Source: Cepaea nemoralis
Lineage: Eukaryota; Mollusca; Gastropoda; Stylommatophora; Helicidae
Assembly: GCA_014155875.1 (NCBI GenBank)
Contig: JACEFZ010018307.1
Span: forward strand, 498,501-562,500
Length of the DNA stretch: 64,000 nt
Direction: 5' to 3'
Shown here: positions 19,541 to 29,432 of the stretch, piece after piece
How the letters are laid out: each line of letters starts with the position of its first letter
Position numbering within the stretch: position 1 is the first letter of the stretch
Translations under genes and position numbers: made by a program
The notes under the pieces: model-generated
Databases searched by the model: none
Seen by the model: only the letters and a program-made list of their open reading frames with translations
Told to the model about the DNA's origin: nothing

Positions 19541-21240
19541 CTAATCTTCTTCTTCTTCTTCTTCTTCTTCTTCAGCATTCCGAGCCATTGAGGTTCTTTG
19601 CTGCAAATACAATCTGTCTCCATTCGTCTCTCTGGTGGACCTTCTCTTGCCAGTCGTTGATTCCAAGTGCTTGTAGGTCTGTATGTATATTATCTCTCCA
19701 CCGCCTTCTTGGTCTACCTCGGGGTCTACGGTCATTTATTTCCTGAGTGTAAGCGAGTTTTGTTTCCCTATTATCTTCCATTCTTTCTATATGCCCCAGC
19801 CATTGTAGTCTATTAGCCTTCATGATACCAGTGATTAGCGGGGACTTAAACAAATCATAAATGTCTTTGTTACTTCTTCTTTTCCACTCTCCACTTTGTG
19901 TATCCCTAATGGGTCCAAAGATGCGTCTTAAAATTTTGTTCTCAAAGGTTTGTAACAAGGCTTCGTCTCCTTTCGTTGTACTCCAGGTTTCAGAGCCATA
20001 CAGCACAACTGAAAGTCTGATCAGTGTTTTGTATATTGTGATTTTGGTGTTACGAGATAGCGCCTTTGATTTTAGTAGATGTTGTAGTGCATAGTATATC
20101 TTATTTCCAGAGTTGATTCTAGTTTGTATTTCTTCCCTTATGATGTTGGAGCAGTTGAAGATTGTACCCAGGTATTTGTATGTTTCCGTTCTTTTAATGG
20201 TCATATTATCTATTTGTATGTGGCCAGAGTTTTTAGCCATTCCGTCTCTTGAAATTACCATATATTCTGTCTTATCTTGGTTGATAACCAGCCCCATCTG
20301 TTGGGCTTTTTCCTTTAAGTGAGTCAATATTTCTAATGTCTTTTGTTCACTTTGCCCTATAATATCTATATCATCTGCATAACCAAGCAGCTTGGATGTT
20401 CCTCCAATATCACATTCCTCCTTTACCTTCCTTACAACTTTCTCTAGAGCCAGATTGAAGAGTAGCGGCGATAGTGCATCACCCTGTTTCAAGCCAGATG
20501 TTATTTGGAAGGGGTCTGATTTCCTGCCTTTATATGTTACTATATTATAAGTATCTTCCATGCATAGTTTGGTCATGTTAATTAACTTCCTTGGTATTCC
20601 AAATTCCTGCATAACATTCCATAGACTATTCCTATGGACACTATCATAAGCCTTTTTAAAATCCACAAAAATGTTATGGAGATCTCTTTTATATTCCCAA
20701 TGTTTCTCGGCTATTTGTCGTAAGATAAATATCTGATCTATTGTTGATCTGTTTTGTCTAAAACCCGCCTGGTAGTCACCTAATATGTCTTCTGAATATG
20801 GTTTTAGTCTATTTAGTAATACTGCGGATAGTATCTTATAGCTTGTGGACAGTAGTGATATTCCTCTATAATTTCCACATTGGAACTTGTCTCCTTTCTT
20901 AAAGATAGGTATCAATAATGACTCTTTCCAGTCATGGGGTAATTCTTCTGTCCTCCAGATTTTTATTATTAGTTCGTATAGCTTTAGATGTAATGCATGG
21001 CCACCTGCCTTTATAAATTCAGCAGCAATTCCATCAGTCCCAGTTGCCTTATTGTTTTTAAGTCGTGTGATTACATATAGGATTTCTTCAAATGTAGGTT
21101 CTTCAATTTGTGGTTCGCATGTTAGAACCTCTTCCTGTGGGAAAATGTTACTTGGAGCTTCACAATTTAGTAATTCAATAAAATATTCTTTCCATGTGTT
21201 GCACATTTCCTTGGGATTTTGAAAAAATACTTGGAAAATT
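19541..21240 (-). mobile_element. LINE-B, 5'-truncated, open reverse transcriptase
   Basis: Reverse-strand non-LTR element with a (GAA)n tail at 19,541-19,573. It contains one uninterrupted reverse transcriptase frame (19,572-21,206) but no endonuclease, as the 5' end stops near 21,235. It sits between the two tandem copies of the I-A/RTE block. The junction near 21,225-21,250 is rich in homopolymers and looks poorly resolved. No TSD could be found. A 150-bp 3' fragment of the same family is at 4,070-4,222. Confidence 0.8.
19572..21206 (-). CDS. LINE-B reverse transcriptase ORF, N-terminally incomplete
   Basis: 544 codons without a stop. Motifs: NNKATGTDGIAAEFIKAGG (residues about 51-69), CGNYRGISLLSTSYKIL (110-126), QAGFRQNRSTIDQIF (146-160), motif A IFVDFKKAYDSVH with catalytic Asp 182, motif B SGLKQGDALSPLLFN (237-251), motif C GYADDIDIIG (275-284), then YKYLGTIFN, VVLYGSETWSTTKGDE, ILRRIFGP, WLGHIERMEDNRE and RPRGRPRRRWRDNI. 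The catalytic Asp residues are intact. The endonuclease is missing through 5' truncation and the first Met is internal to the original ORF, so the copy is probably not autonomous. The clade is not certain; LINE of RTE/CR1-related type is my best reading. Confidence 0.8.
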   Translation of the reverse strand: MCNTWKEYFIELLNCEAPSNIFPQEEVLTCEPQIEEPTFEEILYVITRLKNNKATGTDGIAAEFIKAGGHALHLKLYELIIKIWRTEELPHDWKESLLIPIFKKGDKFQCGNYRGISLLSTSYKILSAVLLNRLKPYSEDILGDYQAGFRQNRSTIDQIFILRQIAEKHWEYKRDLHNIFVDFKKAYDSVHRNSLWNVMQEFGIPRKLINMTKLCMEDTYNIVTYKGRKSDPFQITSGLKQGDALSPLLFNLALEKVVRKVKEECDIGGTSKLLGYADDIDIIGQSEQKTLEILTHLKEKAQQMGLVINQDKTEYMVISRDGMAKNSGHIQIDNMTIKRTETYKYLGTIFNCSNIIREEIQTRINSGNKIYYALQHLLKSKALSRNTKITIYKTLIRLSVVLYGSETWSTTKGDEALLQTFENKILRRIFGPIRDTQSGEWKRRSNKDIYDLFKSPLITGIMKANRLQWLGHIERMEDNRETKLAYTQEINDRRPRGRPRRRWRDNIHTDLQALGINDWQEKVHQRDEWRQIVFAAKNLNGSEC

Positions 21241-21251
21241 TTTTGGGTTGG

Positions 21252-21488
21252 GGAAAGTCATGAGAAAGAGAAAGCTAGAGTACGTCGTGATACGGGGTAA
21301 GTTAGTGGTAAGGAGTGGCAGGAGGAGACTTATAAGAAGCGTTGGAGTATGGATTGAGACTGCAAAACAGTGTCAAAGAGTGAGCTGGTGAAACTAGAGC
21401 GCATACAGAATGAAGCTATGCGGGTGATACGGGGAAATGCACAAGCAACACACGGATGGTGTGTATGCGATAATCCTAGCATTACCCA
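21252..21488 (+). mobile_element. LINE I-A fragment, duplicated copy
   Basis: Repeat of 16,838-17,069 with small differences (mostly single-base gains and losses), ending in the same AGCATTACCCA word at 21,478-21,488. It shows that the repeated block includes flanking non-RTE sequence and is not a second independent RTE insertion. Confidence 0.85.
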
Positions 21489-24431
21489 AACTAGCTAAAT
21501 TTTCCGAATTCGATAAATGACAGGCTGACGACTATTAAGTTACCCTGCTGAAAGGAAAGAAGCATGCAATCATCGTGAGTGTCTACGCCCAATCATGACA
21601 AATAAGATGGGGTCAAAAAAACAAGTTTATGAAGACCTTCACAGCGTATTAACATCTGTTCCCAAAGAAGAAAACCCTTATACTCCTTGGGGACTTCAAT
21701 GCCAGAGTAGGCAAGGACACCGCCACCTGGAGTGGCATCATTGAAAAGTACGGAGTCGGAAACAGTAACAGCAATGGACTCCGCCTTCTTCAGACCTGTG
21801 CCGAATATGATCTCCTGATCACCAACACAATTTTCCGTCTTCCCACGAGAAATAGGACATCATGGATGCACCTTCGCACGAAACACTGGCATCTCATTGA
21901 CTATGTCATCGTCAGGAGGAGTGACAGACAAGACGTTCGGGTGACAAAAATCCATGTGTGGTGCCGAATGTTGGACAGACCATCGCCTCTTTATCTCGAA
22001 AATAAACATACACATAAACCACTACGGCGTCCTCAAGGGGTAATAAATGCAAAAAAACAAAACAAAAAACAAAATGTCACCCGCCTAAAGAGCAAACAAA
22101 TGCAACTGTCGTTTGAAACATGCTGGAAGACCGCCTCAGACAAATGTTGCAGCTAAATAGGATTTGGAAATAGAGTGGAGAGCCCTAATGGACATAATTT
22201 ACAACACTGCTATGGAAATCATGGGTCAAGCCCCCCGAAAGCATGTAAGACTGGTTTGATGAAAAATTCTGAAGACATCAAACAATTGCGGCCGAGAAAA
22301 CATCTCTCCTCAAGGCACATTTGAATGACCCGAAGTCAACATAAAAAGATGTCTTCAATAACATTCGGAGAATAGTGCAGCAGAAACTTCGGCACATGCG
22401 GGCCTCCTGGCAAAGCAACAAAGCTTATTAAATTCAAGGCTTTGCTGACAGGCATGATATGAAAACTTCTAAAAATCACTAAAAGCTGTCTACGGTCCTC
22501 CATAACCAGGCATATTCCCCCTCCTCAGAGCAGATGAGGGTACATTGGTCACCGACAAGAAAGAAATCCTTCATTGCGGGGTGAGCATTTCAGCAACATC
22601 TTAAATGCAACTTCCTTCTTTGATGATTAAACAATCAACTGCCTTCCTCAAGTTTCCACTAAAGATGTACTTGATGACCTGCCAACCATAGTGAAGAAAA
22701 CAAAGCCATGCAGCAATTTTCCCAGTGGAAAGGCGCTTAGTCCTGACTCCATCCCAGCAGAGATATACAAAGCAGGTGGGCCGCTTCTAATAGAGCAGCC
22801 TCACCAAGTCTTTACAACATGGGGGGTGAACGAAAACCATGCCGCAAGATTTAAAGAACGCGTCAATAGTCCACCTTTACAAACGAAAAGGGAAAAACCC
22901 CCAAAAATCTGTGACAACCACCGAGGCATCTCCTAGCTCAAAATCGCAAAAAATTTCCCTGCCAGAATTATTCTAAATCGCCTCACGGTCCATCTCGATC
23001 AAGGTCTTCTTCCTGAGAGTCAATGTGGCTTCAGAAAATAACGAGGGACTGTTGACATGATTTTCGCTGCAAGGCAGCCTTCAAGAGAAATGTCAGGAAC
23101 AGAACTCTGAAATGTTCTCCACTTTCATTAACCTTTACCAATGGTTTTGATTCAGTCAGCAGAGATGGACTATGCAGATTATGGCGAATATGGCTGTCCA
23201 CAAAAGTTTGTCCAAATAGTGCGGCTATTGCATGATGGTATGCAGGCAAGAGTACAGGAAATGGTGAACTGTCTGAGCCCTTTTCCTGTCACCAATGGAG
23301 TGAAGCAAGGATGTGTCCTGGCACCAACACTGTTCAGCCTCATGTTTTAAACTACGCTGACGAATGCCTTCCAGAACAATGACATTGGAATAAACATCAA
23401 CTACCACATGGATGGAAAGTTGTTCAATCTTAGAAGGCTGAAAGCCAAAACCAAACTGGCAGCGACACCGTCAGAGAACTGCTGTTTGCTGATGATTGTG
23501 CTCTATATGCCAACTCAGAGGCAGACATGCAAACACAATGTTTTAGCTTTTCTCTTATGCCTGTGCCAACTTTGGGCTCGATATCAACCTGGAGAAGACT
23601 GTAGTTATGTACCAGCCAGCTCCAGGGAATAATCACACCGTGGCGAATATCAAGGTGAACGATCTCATACTAGATGTTGTGGACAATTTCACCTATCTTG
23701 GCAGCACTGTGTCATAAGCTGCCACAATTGATGACGAAGTGAATGCAAGAATCTCCAAGGTCATCGCGGCCTTTGGCAGACTGTACAAGAATGTATGGGA
23801 CAGAAATGGAATAAGCCTGAAAACAAAGCTGAAAGTCTATAAAGAAGTAAATTAAACCACTTCAACAGTCTGCCATAGGAACCTATTGAAAATTAAATGG
23901 CAAGACAAGATCCTAGACACTGAAGTCCTAGAAGGAGCGTCCATGTCCAGTATCCACACTGTACTAATGAAGAATCAAATTCGCTGGGCTGGTCACTTGA
24001 CTCTCGTGCCAGATCACAGGCTCCCTACACGAATTTTTTTTTACGGCGAGCTGCGTTGTGGTAAACGCTCCCAAGGCGGCCAGAGGAAACGCTTTAAAGA
24101 CGCTCTGAAAATCTCACTGAAAGCTTTTGGAATTCATCTTGACACCTGGGAGACTGCTGCTAAAGACCGTAATTCGTGGAGTGCATCATTACATAAGGAA
24201 ACAGTCACTTGTGAAGCAACCTGGACTGCAAGAGCTGTGAAGGAAAGGCTGGACCTAAAAACTCCTGCAGGAGATCCTCCTCCTGGAACGTCATGCATTC
24301 TTTGACCACATTGTCAAAGAACATTTCTAGCCAAAATAGGCCTTACCAGCCATCTCAGAACTCACGGCTCCATAATTGCAACCCCACTGGATGAAATGAA
24401 TGGTCATCATCATTCTTGATGGACAAACAAC
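21489..24431 (+). mobile_element. RTE-like LINE, copy 2 (complete 3' end)
   Basis: About 2.94 kb: a degraded endonuclease (DYVIVRRSDRQDVRV near 21,900), reverse transcriptase with motif B near 23,300 and FADD-like motif C near 23,490, and a C-terminal frame at 23,886-24,305 (NQIRWAGHLTLVPDHRLPTR, then GKRSQGGQRKRFKDALK). The 3' end is GGTCATCATCATTCTTGATGG, then the right TSD AGCATTACCCA at 24,432-24,442. Compared with copy 1 it has many single-base indels in or beside homopolymers, which break frames that are open in copy 1. These look more like sequencing error than decay. Confidence 0.85.
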
Positions 24432-24442
24432 AGCATTACCCA

Positions 24443-24725
24443 CGATTACAGACAGGTTGAAATTGATGCAGGCTAAATCATACCTCCGATAGGCTATAGA
24501 CACGGAACACGACGTGCATGAAGCTCCGAACACTGTTAAGGGCCATAGGCTGATAAGAGGAAATTTATGAATGGCTCACGCAGAGGACACAATAAGACAA
24601 GAGTACATGTTTGAGAACATTAAGAGCGGAGAGTCGTGGGTCAGAATGCCAGTGGAAAAGTAAAAACATTGGATCGGGAATACAGGGATTTGCCGGTAGG
24701 TTGCACTGAATGGGGAGTGCAGCAA
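24443..24725 (+). mobile_element. LINE I-A fragment, right of the RTE insertion
   Basis: Continues the I-A sequence broken at 17,069: TTGATGCAGGCTAAATCATA and, later, GGCTGATAAGAGGAAAT, ATGGCTCACGCAGAGGACAC and TTGAGAACATTAAG align with 40,925-41,090 of the I-A copy there. It corresponds to the spacer between reverse transcriptase and RNase H. It is full of stops and ends at a (CTT)n run. Confidence 0.75.
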
Positions 24726-24727
24726 TT

Positions 24728-24885
24728 CTTCTTCTTCTTCTTCTTCGTTCATCCGGAGTTTTTTTTTCGGATGTGATTGCGTTGTGCCTGTTTACAGCAG
24801 AGCTGCGTTCTTGCGCCGTTAGGCCGACACATCCGACTTCTGCGGGCATTTGTTGACCGGGTTAACCTTCCTGGGGGTTTCTTAG
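24728..24885 (-). mobile_element. (GAA)-tailed short retroposon, second copy
   Basis: Reverse complement of the element at 3,803-3,936, with extra sequence in the middle and a (CTT)n run (tail) at 24,728-24,747. Shared blocks: GGTTAACCCGGTCAACAAA, GCCCGCAGAAG-CGGATGTGTC and GCACAACGCAAT. No TSD could be fixed. Confidence 0.7.
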
Positions 24886-25180
24886 GACGTTTGACTCTCA
24901 CTGTTGTGGTGTTATCCCCCTCCCAGCTGGTCCATATAGAACAGCCAAAGATCTTGGTCAGCCCTCAAGGGAAGGAAGGGGCAGACCATGGGCATTCCCC
25001 GCCATCCAAGGAGGCTTCCATACTTGCAGAGCCGATACACAGCGCTCTGGTACTGGGCTCACCCAAGGAATCGTCACGTCCTGCACATGGCTGCTTAGCC
25101 TCACTTCCGTATATTGGGCCTTCCGTTCACTATAGGCTGTTCTTCCGGAAACCAGAAGTATGCAGTCTGCAGATGACATC

Positions 25181-25565
25181 CACACAGTGAGCTTTCGATT
25201 CGGACTTTCCATGTAATGGATTTGCTATCCAAGCAATATTCCATTTCGAGCCACTAGGACACTTTTCCACCTTTTATGAAGTCCACACAGTGGGCTTTTG
25301 ATTCGGACTTTGCACGTAATGGATTTGCTATCCAAGCAATATTCCATTTCATGCCACTAGGACACTTTTCCACCTTTTATGAAGCCCACACAATGGGCTT
25401 TTGATTCGGACTTTCCACGTAATGGATTTGCTATCCAAGCAATATTCCATTTCGTGCCACTAGAACACTTTTCCACCTTTTATGAAGCCCACACAGCAAG
25501 CTTTCGATTTGGACTTTCCACATAATGGATTTGCTATCCAAGCAATATTCCATTTCATGCCTCTG
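25181..25565. repeat. 103-bp tandem repeat at the 3' end of LINE-N
   Basis: About 3.7 units with a period of exactly 103 bp. Each has CACACAGTGGGCTTTTGATTC, GGACTTTCCACGTAATGG, ATTTGCTATCCAAGCAATATT and CTTTTCCACCTTTTATGAAG. The array ends about 50 bp from the stop of the LINE-N reverse transcriptase and may be its 3' untranslated region. The preceding 24,890-25,180 is unassigned. Confidence 0.9.
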
Positions 25566-25618
25566 GGTCTTCATGCACCTTTAAATGTCAACCTGTATTC
25601 AGTTAAAGTAAGCTGCGG

Positions 25619-28183
25619 TCAACTTGAGTTTGTTGATATCTCCATAGAGTTGTCCTCAAATGAAGCAGGTGTGGGCCAAAATATCTTTCTCTGTTCTGCA
25701 TACGTTGGGCAATCCTGCAGCAAATGTTTTGCTGTCATTTTTCCAGTTCTACAATTACATTCATCGGTATCTCCTATCTTTAGTTTATTGAACAAGTGGT
25801 ATTTCAGCCTGTTATGTCCTGTGCGGAGTCTGAAGATTGCTACTTGTTCTCTTCGGTCGAGTTTGTAACATGCATCATCCTTCTGATGGCCTGGATGCTC
25901 TGATTCCCATTTGGTTCTATAAGTGCTTTTTATCAACCTCTTTGCCTCATTATAGGTTATGTCTATGTCAGGCTGTGGTAGTCGTCCGCCCTCTTTTGCC
26001 AGTCTGTCAGCCTCTTCGTTTCCAGGTATACTGCAATGTGATGGGATCCACTGTATTACAACTTTTTTGGATTTCTGGCATAGACCATGGAGTGCTGCTC
26101 TTAGGTCAGTTAGTTCTGTGCTGTTATTGCTCTTCAGTATTGAGACAGCTGACTTTGCATCTGTGAAGATAGCTATTTGCTTCTCTTTATTTTCCTCCAT
26201 CAGGAGCATTTCTGCTGCAGTTTTCAAAGCCTCTACCTCCGCTTTGAAGTTACTTGAAAATTTTCCAGTTGCTATTGAATGTGTTTTTTTCACTCCATTT
26301 TTTAAATTTAGGAGAATTCCTCCTCCTCCATTCTCTATTGAATTTTTGGCTGATCCATCTGTATATGCATGGGTCCAATTGCTGCTTGGGTAATGTTCTT
26401 TTATGTAGTTTAGGGTTATTTCTCTTCTTTCGGTTTCATGCTGAGTGTTCTTTTTCTCAATACCAGGAATGTTTTCTATCATCTCAGGCAGTTGCTGCTG
26501 TCTCCAAGCTGGGAACTTGTGTGCATTGTGTATGGGCTTGACTGTTGATATGTTAAGTATAGGATCTGCCCTAATCCTTCGTTTTGCAGTTTCTACAAAG
26601 TTGCTACGCTTCAGTCTTCCCTTTCCAAAACCATTAAATCTGTTGTACATAGGGTGGTCTGTCAATCTTCTAAATTTTTCTGCTTGTTGCTGTGCTCTGC
26701 TATCTCTTCTATCTTGCATTGGTTGTAAACAAGTGATCTTTTCTAGTTCATTAATAGGCGTTGTCTTCAGGCTTCCAGTTATGATTCGCATTCCTTGGTT
26801 TTGGACTCTACTTATTTTGTTAAAGTTTGACTTATCTGCTGTTGCCCAAGCTGCAATGCCATATTCTAGTACTGGCCTCACCCGTCCAGTATATAACTTC
26901 TTGAGAACTTTCTCATCTGCTCCCCACGTTGTACCAGCAAGCTTTTTCATGATTGCCATTCTCTGCCTTGCTCTTGTTCGATTTTTCTCAACCTGTGTCT
27001 TCCATGTCAGGCGACGATCAAAGGTGACTCCTAGATAGTTTGGATTTTCTTCATGGCGCAATATTTTTCCATTCAATACCAGCTTAGGTTGCTGAGTTTT
27101 ATTTGAGAGGGAGAACACTGTGCATGTTGTTTTCTCCTCACTTATCTTCACTAGCCATGATTTTGACCAGTCCTCTAGCGCTAATAAGGCTTGCTGTATT
27201 CTGTTGTTAGCTGTACTAATATATTTTTCAGATGTCCATATGGCTAGGTCATCTGCGAAGGAGGATGTGTGTACTCTGGCTGGAAAATTTTCTGTGATGT
27301 CATTTATATATGCAAGGAATAATGTTGGTGAAAGAACTCCTCCTTGGGGGACACCTTGCTCCAACAGCATCATTTTGCTTTTTTGTCCTTGTACTTTTGT
27401 CCTGGCAGTTCTGTTCTCAAGGTAGTGGCTGATCCATTTATACATTTTCCCACAAACATGCATTTTTTGCAGTTTTACTTTCAGTCCTTCCTTCCATACT
27501 TTATCAAATGCTTTTTCTAAATCTATCCAGACTGCTAGTGTGTGCTTTTTCTCTTGGAAGGCATCCTCTATTTCCTGAGCTATATAGGTTATTTGATCTT
27601 CAGTGGATCTGTACTTTCTGAATCCTGCTTGGTGTGGTGTTAAGAGTTTCTCTTCTTCCAGATGCCATGTTAGCCTGCCATTGATAATGCGTTCCATTAA
27701 TTTTCCTACACAGCTAAGTAGACTGATAGGTCGATAGCCATTTGGTTCTTCCAGGTCTTTTCCTTTCTTTGGGACTGGTATTAGTATAGCTTCCTTCCAT
27801 GCCTGTGGGACTATTCCTCTCTTCCAGCTGTTATTTAGGACTGCTAGTAGTTTCTTTTTTGCCTTGGTGCCTAGTCCTATTATCATTTCATTTGTGATTC
27901 CATCCTTTCCTGGTGATTTCTTCTTTTTTAGGGTATTCATTGCCTGTTCCATTTCTTCCATTGTTAGATTTGCCATCATATATTCTGCTGCTGTCTCTGT
28001 ATTTCTATGATGTATCTGTTTGTCTTTGATTGCTTTCTTCTGTTCGGTTGTAATATCAATGTGGTTTGCATTTGCATAGTGTTCCATTAGTGCATTTGCA
28101 GCCTTTTTTCCTGTAAGCAAGGCATTTCCTTGTTTAATTGTTATTTGTTTGTTTCTAGGTCCTTCATTGTTCATGGCTTTCAC
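25619..28183 (-). CDS. LINE-N reverse transcriptase and RNase H
   Basis: 854 codons, uninterrupted. Reverse transcriptase: KKKKSPGKDGITNEMI (about residues 86-101), GYRPISLLSCVGKLMER (149-165), QAGFRKYRSTEDQI (185-198), motif A AVWIDLEKAFDKVW with Asp 221, motif B GVPQGGVLSPTLF (277-289), motif C SSFADDLAIWTS (307-318). Thumb region near NYLGVTFDRRLTWK (382-395). RNase H: THAYTDGSAKN (Asp 609), FKAEVEALKTAAEML (Glu 649), IAIFTDAKSAV (Asp 675), IPSHCSIPGNEEADRLAKEG (His 716, Asp 726), so all catalytic positions are present. A C-terminal ECNCRTGKMTAKHLLQDCP could bind zinc. The upstream frame stays open to about 28,210, so the first Met is not the true start. Confidence 0.85.
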   Translation of the reverse strand: MKAMNNEGPRNKQITIKQGNALLTGKKAANALMEHYANANHIDITTEQKKAIKDKQIHHRNTETAAEYMMANLTMEEMEQAMNTLKKKKSPGKDGITNEMIIGLGTKAKKKLLAVLNNSWKRGIVPQAWKEAILIPVPKKGKDLEEPNGYRPISLLSCVGKLMERIINGRLTWHLEEEKLLTPHQAGFRKYRSTEDQITYIAQEIEDAFQEKKHTLAVWIDLEKAFDKVWKEGLKVKLQKMHVCGKMYKWISHYLENRTARTKVQGQKSKMMLLEQGVPQGGVLSPTLFLAYINDITENFPARVHTSSFADDLAIWTSEKYISTANNRIQQALLALEDWSKSWLVKISEEKTTCTVFSLSNKTQQPKLVLNGKILRHEENPNYLGVTFDRRLTWKTQVEKNRTRARQRMAIMKKLAGTTWGADEKVLKKLYTGRVRPVLEYGIAAWATADKSNFNKISRVQNQGMRIITGSLKTTPINELEKITCLQPMQDRRDSRAQQQAEKFRRLTDHPMYNRFNGFGKGRLKRSNFVETAKRRIRADPILNISTVKPIHNAHKFPAWRQQQLPEMIENIPGIEKKNTQHETERREITLNYIKEHYPSSNWTHAYTDGSAKNSIENGGGGILLNLKNGVKKTHSIATGKFSSNFKAEVEALKTAAEMLLMEENKEKQIAIFTDAKSAVSILKSNNSTELTDLRAALHGLCQKSKKVVIQWIPSHCSIPGNEEADRLAKEGGRLPQPDIDITYNEAKRLIKSTYRTKWESEHPGHQKDDACYKLDRREQVAIFRLRTGHNRLKYHLFNKLKIGDTDECNCRTGKMTAKHLLQDCPTYAEQRKIFWPTPASFEDNSMEISTNSS

Positions 28184-28211
28184 TAGTTTCCATAGTTTGT
28201 TTCCATCCCTG

Positions 28212-29432
28212 TCAAAATTCAGGTTTTCTGTTTTTTCCCTCCAACAATCTTCTTGTTGTTTGATTTACTGTTCTTTTATATTTTGCTGAGATGGCTTTGA
28301 GAGAGATGTTTGCTTCAATTGTTTGTTCTCTCTCTGCTGTCTTCCTGGCATCTTCAACTTTGTCCTCCAAACTTTGTAGTTCTTCAGTCCAGTATGGTTT
28401 GTAATTTTTCCTCGCTCCTCTAGGAATGGACTCAGTGGCTGCCTGTATTATCGCTCTGTTTAGACTTTCCACCATTTGCTTTATGTTGCCATATCGTGTA
28501 TTTATGTTTTCACAATATTTGTCTGTTAGTATGGCAAATCTGTCCCAATCTGCTCGTTTGTAATTCCAGCGGGGCAAGGGCTTTTGCTCCTGTGGAACAT
28601 ACTCCATATTCATTACAAGCTTGATTGGTCTGTGGTCACTACCTGCTAATTGGTCCAGCACATGGCGATCGATTTTGTGGAGGATGTCTCCTGTGCAGAA
28701 AGCTAAGTCTGGAGTAGAAGTGGTAAGCCATCTTCTGGAGTAGAAGCTCGGTGTGTCATCCGCTTTGTTGAGTAGATGGAGATTTGAGTCTATTTCCCAG
28801 TCCTCCAATTCATCTCCTCTTTTGTCAGTATCTGGGTATCCCCATCTTTCTGAACGGCTATTAAAGTCTCCGACAATAATGCAGTTTGTGTCAGTTATTT
28901 TCATGTTTGAGAGTGTACGGTCCTTATCTGCTGGGCTATACAGATTGTAGATTCTTATTTTCACGTCCTTTATCATTATATCAACACCTATAATTTCCGT
29001 TTGGTTGTCAGAGATCACAGATACTTCGCTGCAAGGTATTGTATTTCGTGTAAGTATTAGAACGCCTCCTTTGTGTCCTTCGCGGTCGAAACGTGTGGCC
29101 TGATATCCTCTGACTGAGAATTTGTGATTGGCGTTGTGGTGTGTCTCTTGAATGCATGCCACATCTATTCTATCTTTATGAAAACGCTGTGTTAGGGAGT
29201 CTTTCTTCTTGTAAACTCCTTCGGCATTCCACTGTAGTATGTTGAGTGTCCGGGGTATTTGGTCAATAGCTCTTAACCTACTCCTCTGTGCCTTGACTCC
29301 ACAGCACAGGGGAAGGTGACCACCAGTAGTCATGGGTGGACCCCCTCGAGGCAGGGGGCCCGGCACTATCACCGCCTGATGGGACTTCACGGGATTAGCA
29401 CCATAACGATTAATTTTGATTTGTAACATCAT
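28212..29432 (-). CDS. LINE-N APE-type endonuclease
   Basis: 406 codons. After a ~60-residue leader the domain runs from NILQWNAEGV (Asn 69) through ACIQETHHN (Glu 96), IRIYNLYSPAD (Tyr 165), IIVGDFNSRSERWG (Asp 189, Asn 191) and STPDLAFCTGD (Asp 242) to AGSDHRPIKL (SDH about 265-267). All residues expected for target-DNA nicking are present. The C-terminal ~110 residues are a linker to the reverse transcriptase (ISLKAISAKYKRTVNQTTRR). The frame ends just short of the reverse transcriptase frame, one base out of phase. The first ~25 residues lie in a segment repeated 225 bp upstream, so the start is uncertain. Confidence 0.85.
   Translation of the reverse strand: MMLQIKINRYGANPVKSHQAVIVPGPLPRGGPPMTTGGHLPLCCGVKAQRSRLRAIDQIPRTLNILQWNAEGVYKKKDSLTQRFHKDRIDVACIQETHHNANHKFSVRGYQATRFDREGHKGGVLILTRNTIPCSEVSVISDNQTEIIGVDIMIKDVKIRIYNLYSPADKDRTLSNMKITDTNCIIVGDFNSRSERWGYPDTDKRGDELEDWEIDSNLHLLNKADDTPSFYSRRWLTTSTPDLAFCTGDILHKIDRHVLDQLAGSDHRPIKLVMNMEYVPQEQKPLPRWNYKRADWDRFAILTDKYCENINTRYGNIKQMVESLNRAIIQAATESIPRGARKNYKPYWTEELQSLEDKVEDARKTAEREQTIEANISLKAISAKYKRTVNQTTRRLLEGKNRKPEF

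Larger units (their letters stand above)
17070..19542 (+). mobile_element. RTE-like LINE, copy 1 (3' end missing)
   Basis: A 5'-truncated RTE-type element inserted into an I-A copy. It carries an endonuclease (17,156-17,623) and a reverse transcriptase with stops and frameshifts (18,273-19,430). At 19,542 it breaks off abruptly after TGTACTAAT, where the reverse-strand LINE-B begins. The sequence that should follow is only present in copy 2 (from 23,968). Copy 1 and copy 2 share the same disabling stops, so they descend from one insertion. Confidence 0.85.

Noticed and set aside
24890..25180. Possible reverse transcriptase motif (SADDI-like) on the forward strand
   Set aside because: Four residues only, no neighbouring palm motifs in any frame.
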